Assembly (NCBI GenBank): GCA_963965975.1
Contig: OZ014415.1
Span: forward strand, 5,089,001 to 5,153,000
DNA from: Xestospongia bergquistia
Taxonomy: Eukaryota > Porifera > Demospongiae > Haplosclerida > Petrosiidae
Length of the DNA stretch: 64,000 nt
Reading direction: 5' to 3'
The notes beneath the pieces were generated by a model. The model did no database searches. It was not told where the DNA came from and saw only the letters and a program-made list of their open reading frames with translations. How positions within the stretch are numbered: the first letter of the stretch is position 1; each line of letters starts with the position of its first letter. Shown here piece by piece: positions 59,518 to 64,000 of this stretch. The translations under genes were made by a program, and so were the position numbers.

Positions 59518-62500
59518 CTAAAGGACTTTATATCACTAACTAAATGAACAGCTATTAACAGTTTAGTAAGTTAGTTTGCATTAACACTCTAAAGTCTTTA
59601 AGTTAAAGACTTTAGAAAGTTTAGACTAATGAGAGAATTTCATAAAGTAAACTGCTCAGTCTAAAGGACTTTATGGCACTAACTAAATAAACAGCTATTA
59701 ACAGTTTAGAAAGTTTGTTTGCATTAACGCTCTAAAGTCTTTAAGTTAAAGACTTTAGAAGGTTTAGACTATTGAGAGAAGTTTATAAAGTAAACTGCTC
59801 AGTCTAAAGGACTTTATCGCACTAACTAAATAAACAGCTATTAACAGTTTAGTAAGTTAGTTTGCATTAACACTCTAAAGTCTTTAAGTTAAAGACTTTA
59901 GAAGGTTTAGACTACTGAGAGATGTTTAAAAAGTAAACTGCTCAGTCTAAAAGACTTTATGGCACTAACTAAATAAACAGCTATTAACAGTTTAGTAAGT
60001 TTGTTTGCATTAACGCTCTAAAGTCTTTAAGTTAAAGACTTTAGAAGGGTTAGACTATTGACAGACGTTTTTAAAGTAAACTGCTCAGTCTAAAGGACTT
60101 TATGGCACTAACTAAACAAACAGCTATTAACAGTTTTGTAAGTTAGTTTGCATTAACGCTCTAAAGTGTTTAAGTTAAAGACTTTAGAAGGTTTAGACTG
60201 TCGAGAGAAGTTTGTAAAGTAAACTGCTCAGTCTAAAGGACTTTGTGGCACTAACTAAATAAACAGCTATTAACAGTTTAGAAAGTTAGTTTGCATTAAC
60301 GCTCTAAAGTCTTTAAGTTAAAGACTTTAGAAGGTTTAGACTATTGAGAGACGTTTATAAAGTAAACTGCTCAGTCTAAAGGACTTTATGGCACTAACTA
60401 AATAAACAGCTATTAACAGTTTAGTGAGATTGTTTGCATTAACGCTTTAAAGTCTTTAAGATAAAGACTTTAGAGAATTTAGACTATTGAGAGATTTTTA
60501 TAAAGTAAACTGCTCAGTTTATAGGACTTTTTGGCACTAAGTAAATAAGCAGCTATTAACAGTTTAGTAAGTTTGTTTGCATTAACGGTCTAAAGTCTTT
60601 AAGGTAAAGACTTTAGAAGGTTTAGACTATTGACAGACGTTTTTAAAGTAAACTGCTCAGTCTAAAGTACTTTATGGCACTAACTAAACAAACAGCTATT
60701 AACAGTTTAGTAAGTTAGTTTGCATTAACGTTCTAAAGTCTTTAAGTTAAAGACTTTAGAAGGTTTAGACTATTGAGAGAAGTTTATAAAGTAAACTGCT
60801 CCGTCTAAAGGACTTTATGGCACTAAGTAAATAAACAGCTTTTCACAGTTTAGTAAGTTACTTTGCATTAACGCTCTAAAGTCTTTAAAATAAAGACTTT
60901 AGTAGGTTTAGACTATTGAGAGAAGTTTATAAAGTAAACAGCTCACTCTGAAGGACTTGATGGCACTAACTAAATAAAGAGCTATTAACAGTTTAGTAAG
61001 TTAGTTTGCATTAACGCTCTAAAGTCTTTAAGTTAAAGACTTTAGAAGGTTTAGACTATTGAGAGAATTTTGTAATGTAAACTGCTCAGTCTAAAGGACT
61101 TTATGGCACTAAATAAATAAACAGCTATTAACAGTTTAGTAAGTTAGTTTGCATTAACGCTCTAAAGTCTTTAAGTTAAATACTTTAGAAGGTTTAGACT
61201 ATTGAGAGAAGTTTATAAAGTAAACTGCTCAGTCTAAAGGACTTTATGGCACTAACTAAATAATCACCTATTAACGGTTTAGTAAGTTTGTTTGCATTAA
61301 CGCTCTGAAGTCTTTAAGTTAAAGACTTTAGAAGTTTTAGACTATTGAGAGGAGTTCATAAAGTAAACTTCTCTGTCTAAAGGATTTTATGGCAGTAACT
61401 AAATAAACAGCTATTAACAGTTTAGTAAGATAGTTTGCATTATCCCTTTAAAGTCTTTAAATTAAAGACTTTAGTGGGTATAGACTATAGATAGAAGTTT
61501 ATAAAGTAAACTGCTCAGTCTAATGGACTTTATGGCACTAACTAAGTAAACAGCTATTAACAGTTTAGTAAGTTAGTTTGCATTAACGCTCGAAAGTCTT
61601 TAAGTTAAAGACTTTAGACGGTTTAGACTATTGAGAGAATTTTATAAAGTAAACTGCTCAGTTTATACGACTTTATGGCACTAAATAAATAAACAGCTAT
61701 TAACAGTTTAGTAAGTTAGTTTGCATTAACAGTCTAATGTCTTTAAGATAAAGACTTTAGAAGTTTAGACTATTGAGATAAAGTAAACTGTTCAGTCAAA
61801 AGGACTTTATGGCACTAACTAAATAAACAGCTATTAACAGTTTAGTAAGTTAGTTTGCATTAACGCTCTAAAGTCTTTAAGTTAAAAACTTTAGAAGGTT
61901 TAGACAATTGAGAGAAGTTTATAAAGTAAATTGCTCAGTCTAAAGGACTTTATGGCACTAACTAAATAAACAGCTATTAACAGTTTAGTAAGTTAGTTTC
62001 CATTAATGTCTAATGTCTTTAAGATAAAGACTTTCGAAGGTTTAGACTATTGAGAGATTCTTATAAAGTAAACTGCTCAGTTTATAGGACTTTATGGCAC
62101 TAACTAAATAAAGAGCTATTAACAGTTTATTAAGTTAGTTTGCATTAACGCTCTAAAGTCTTTAAGTTAAAGACTTTAGACGGTTTAGACTATTGAGAGA
62201 AGTTTATAAAGTAAACTGCTCAGTCTAAAGGACTTTATGGCACTAAATAAATAAACAGCTATTAACAGTTTAGTAAGTTAGTTTGCATTAACGCTCTAAA
62301 GTCTTTACGATAAAGACTTTAGAAGTTTTAGACTATTGAGATAAAGTAAACTGTTCAGTCAAAAGGACTTTATGGCACTAACTAAATAAACAGCTATTAA
62401 CAGTTTAGTAAGCTAGTTTGCATTAATGCTCTAAAGTCTTTAAGTTAAAAACTTTAGAAGGTTTAGACTATTGAGAGAAGTTTATAAAGTAAATTGCTCA

Positions 62501-64000
62501 GTCTAAAGGACTTTATGGCACTAACTAAATAAACAGCTATTAACAGTTTAGTAAGTTAGTTTGCATTAATTCTATAATGTCTTTAAGATCAAGACTTTCG
62601 AAGGGTTAGACTATTGAGAGATTTTTATAAAGTAAACAGCTCAGTCTATAGGACTTTATGGCACTAACTAAATAAACAGCTATTAACAGTTTATTAACTT
62701 AGTTTGCATTAACGCTCTAAAGTCTTTAAGTTAAAGACTTTAGACGATTTAGACTATTGAGAGAAGTTTATAAAGTAAACTGCTCAGTCTAAAGGACTTT
62801 ATGGCACTAACTAAATAAACAGCTATTAACAGTTTAGTAAGTTAGTTTGCATTAACGCTCTAAAGTCTTTAAGATAAAGACTTTAGAAGTTTTAGACTAT
62901 TGAGATAAAGTAAACTGTTCAGTCCAAAGGACTTTATGGCACTAACTAAATAAACAGCTATTAACAGTTTAATAAGCTAGTTTACATTAATGCTCTAAAG
63001 TATTTAAGTTAAAAACTTTAGAAGGTTTAGACTATTGAGAGAAGTTTATAAAGTAAATTGCTCAGTCTAAAGGACTTTATGGCACTAACTAAATAAACAG
63101 CTATTAACAGTTTAGTAAGTTAGTTTGCATTAATTCTATAATGTCTTTAAGATAAAGACTTTCGAAGGTTTAGACTATTGAGAGATTTTTATAAAGTAAA
63201 CTGTTCAGTCTAAAGGACTTTTTGGCACTAACTAAATAAACAGCTATTAACAGTTTAGTAAGTTAGTTTGTATTAACGCTCTTAAGTCTTTAAGTTAAAG
63301 ACTTTAGAAGGTTTAGACTATTGAGAGAAGTTTATAAAGTAAACTGCTCAGTCTAAAGGACTTTATGGCAGTAACTAAATAAACAGCTATTAACAGTTTA
63401 GTAAGTTAGTTTGCATTAAAACTCTAAAGTCTTTAAGTTAAAGACTTTAGAAGGTTTAGACTACTGAGAGATGTTTAAAAAGTAAACTGCTCAGTCTAAA
63501 GGACATTATGGCACTAACTAAATAAACAGCTATTAACAGTTTAGTAAGTTAGTTTGCATTAACGCTTTAAAGTCTTTAAGATAAAGACTTTACAGCGTTT
63601 AGACTATTGAGAGATTTTTATAAAGTAAACTGCTCAGTTTATAGGACTTTTTGGCACTAAGTAAATAAGCAGCTATTAACAGTTTAGTAAGTTTGTTTGC
63701 ATTAACGCTCTAAAGTCTTTAAGTTAAAGACTTTAGAAGGTTTAGACTATTGACAGACGTTTTTAAAGTAAACTGCTCAGTCTAAAGGACTTTATGGCAC
63801 TAACTAAACAAACAGCTATTAACAGTTTAGTAAGTTAGTTTGCATTAACGCTCTAAAGTCTTTAAGTTAAAGACTTTAGAAGGTTTAGACTATTGAGAGA
63901 AGTTTATAAAGTAAACTGCTCAGTCTAATGGACTTTATGGCACTAACTAAATAAACAGCTTTTCACAGTTTAGTAAGTTAGTTTGCATTAACGCTCTAAA

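Larger units (their letters stand above)
28580..64000. repeat. 143-bp satellite DNA array, about 248 monomers, open-ended
   Basis: Tandem monomers of about 143 bp in one orientation fill the rest of the window. Landmarks per monomer are AGTTTGCATTAACGCTCTAA, AGTCTTTAAGTTAAAGACTT, GGTTTAGACTATTGAGAG, AAAGTAAACTGCTCAGTCTA, GGACTTTATGGCACTAACTA and AACAGCTATTAACAGTTTAG. TGCATT spacing is 143 bp (for example 29018 to 29161). Divergence between random monomers is modest, and larger blocks are near-identical over kilobases. A minority of monomers lack about 9-10 bp (GAGATAAAGTAAACTG in place of GAGAGAAGTTTATAAAGTAA). There is no open frame of note and no inserted transposon. The size, homogeneity and AT-richness are those of pericentromeric or centromeric satellite, which is inference. 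Confidence 0.97.

Noticed and set aside
28580..64000. Genes within the satellite
   Set aside because: All frames are closed within short distances by stops recurring in every monomer. No inserted element or exon was found.
1..64000. tRNA or rRNA genes, bacterial-type promoters, operons, terminators
   Set aside because: None could be recognised by eye, and the genome is eukaryotic in character.

Overview
The window is eukaryotic. No bacterial-type gene is present. Every coding segment I can read is a short exon bounded by GT/AG signals, introns are often only about 50-60 bp, and the mobile elements are animal types: hAT, piggyBac, an RT-type retroelement and a KRBA2-like integrase transposase. 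The DNA is AT-rich. An invertebrate metazoan fits, and a demosponge would be compatible with the small introns and these fossil families. That last step is inference only.

Layout. (1) 1-11357: an irregular tandem array whose basic unit (about 280-290 bp, longer where more spacer is present) carries an exon-like cassette. It also holds two copies of a 143-bp MITE, blocks of a 37-bp repeat, and a recent 1,628-bp tandem duplication. (2) 11358-18277: mostly non-coding. It contains a possible minus-strand membrane-protein gene end, two non-autonomous hAT elements (472 and 810 bp) each with an exact 8-bp target-site duplication, a minisatellite and a 151-bp tandem duplication. (3) 18278-24315: a plus-strand, many-exon gene with a Ulp1/SENP-like (C48) protease core, interrupted inside one of its last exons by a degenerate 2,844-bp piggyBac at TTAA. 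(4) 24316-28581: fossils of an RT-type retroelement and an integrase-type transposase, an orphan exon candidate and low-complexity tracts. (5) 28580-64000: about 248 tandem copies of a 143-bp satellite, continuing past the window end. Each typical monomer has a near-perfect 29-bp palindrome, and the array shows multi-kilobase higher-order duplications.

There is no sign of genes acting together as a pathway. The window looks like a heterochromatin border: one candidate host gene among transposon fossils, flanked on one side by an expanded exon-derived array and on the other by a large satellite. All coordinates and motifs were read by eye. Homology statements come from family motifs I recognise and not from a search.
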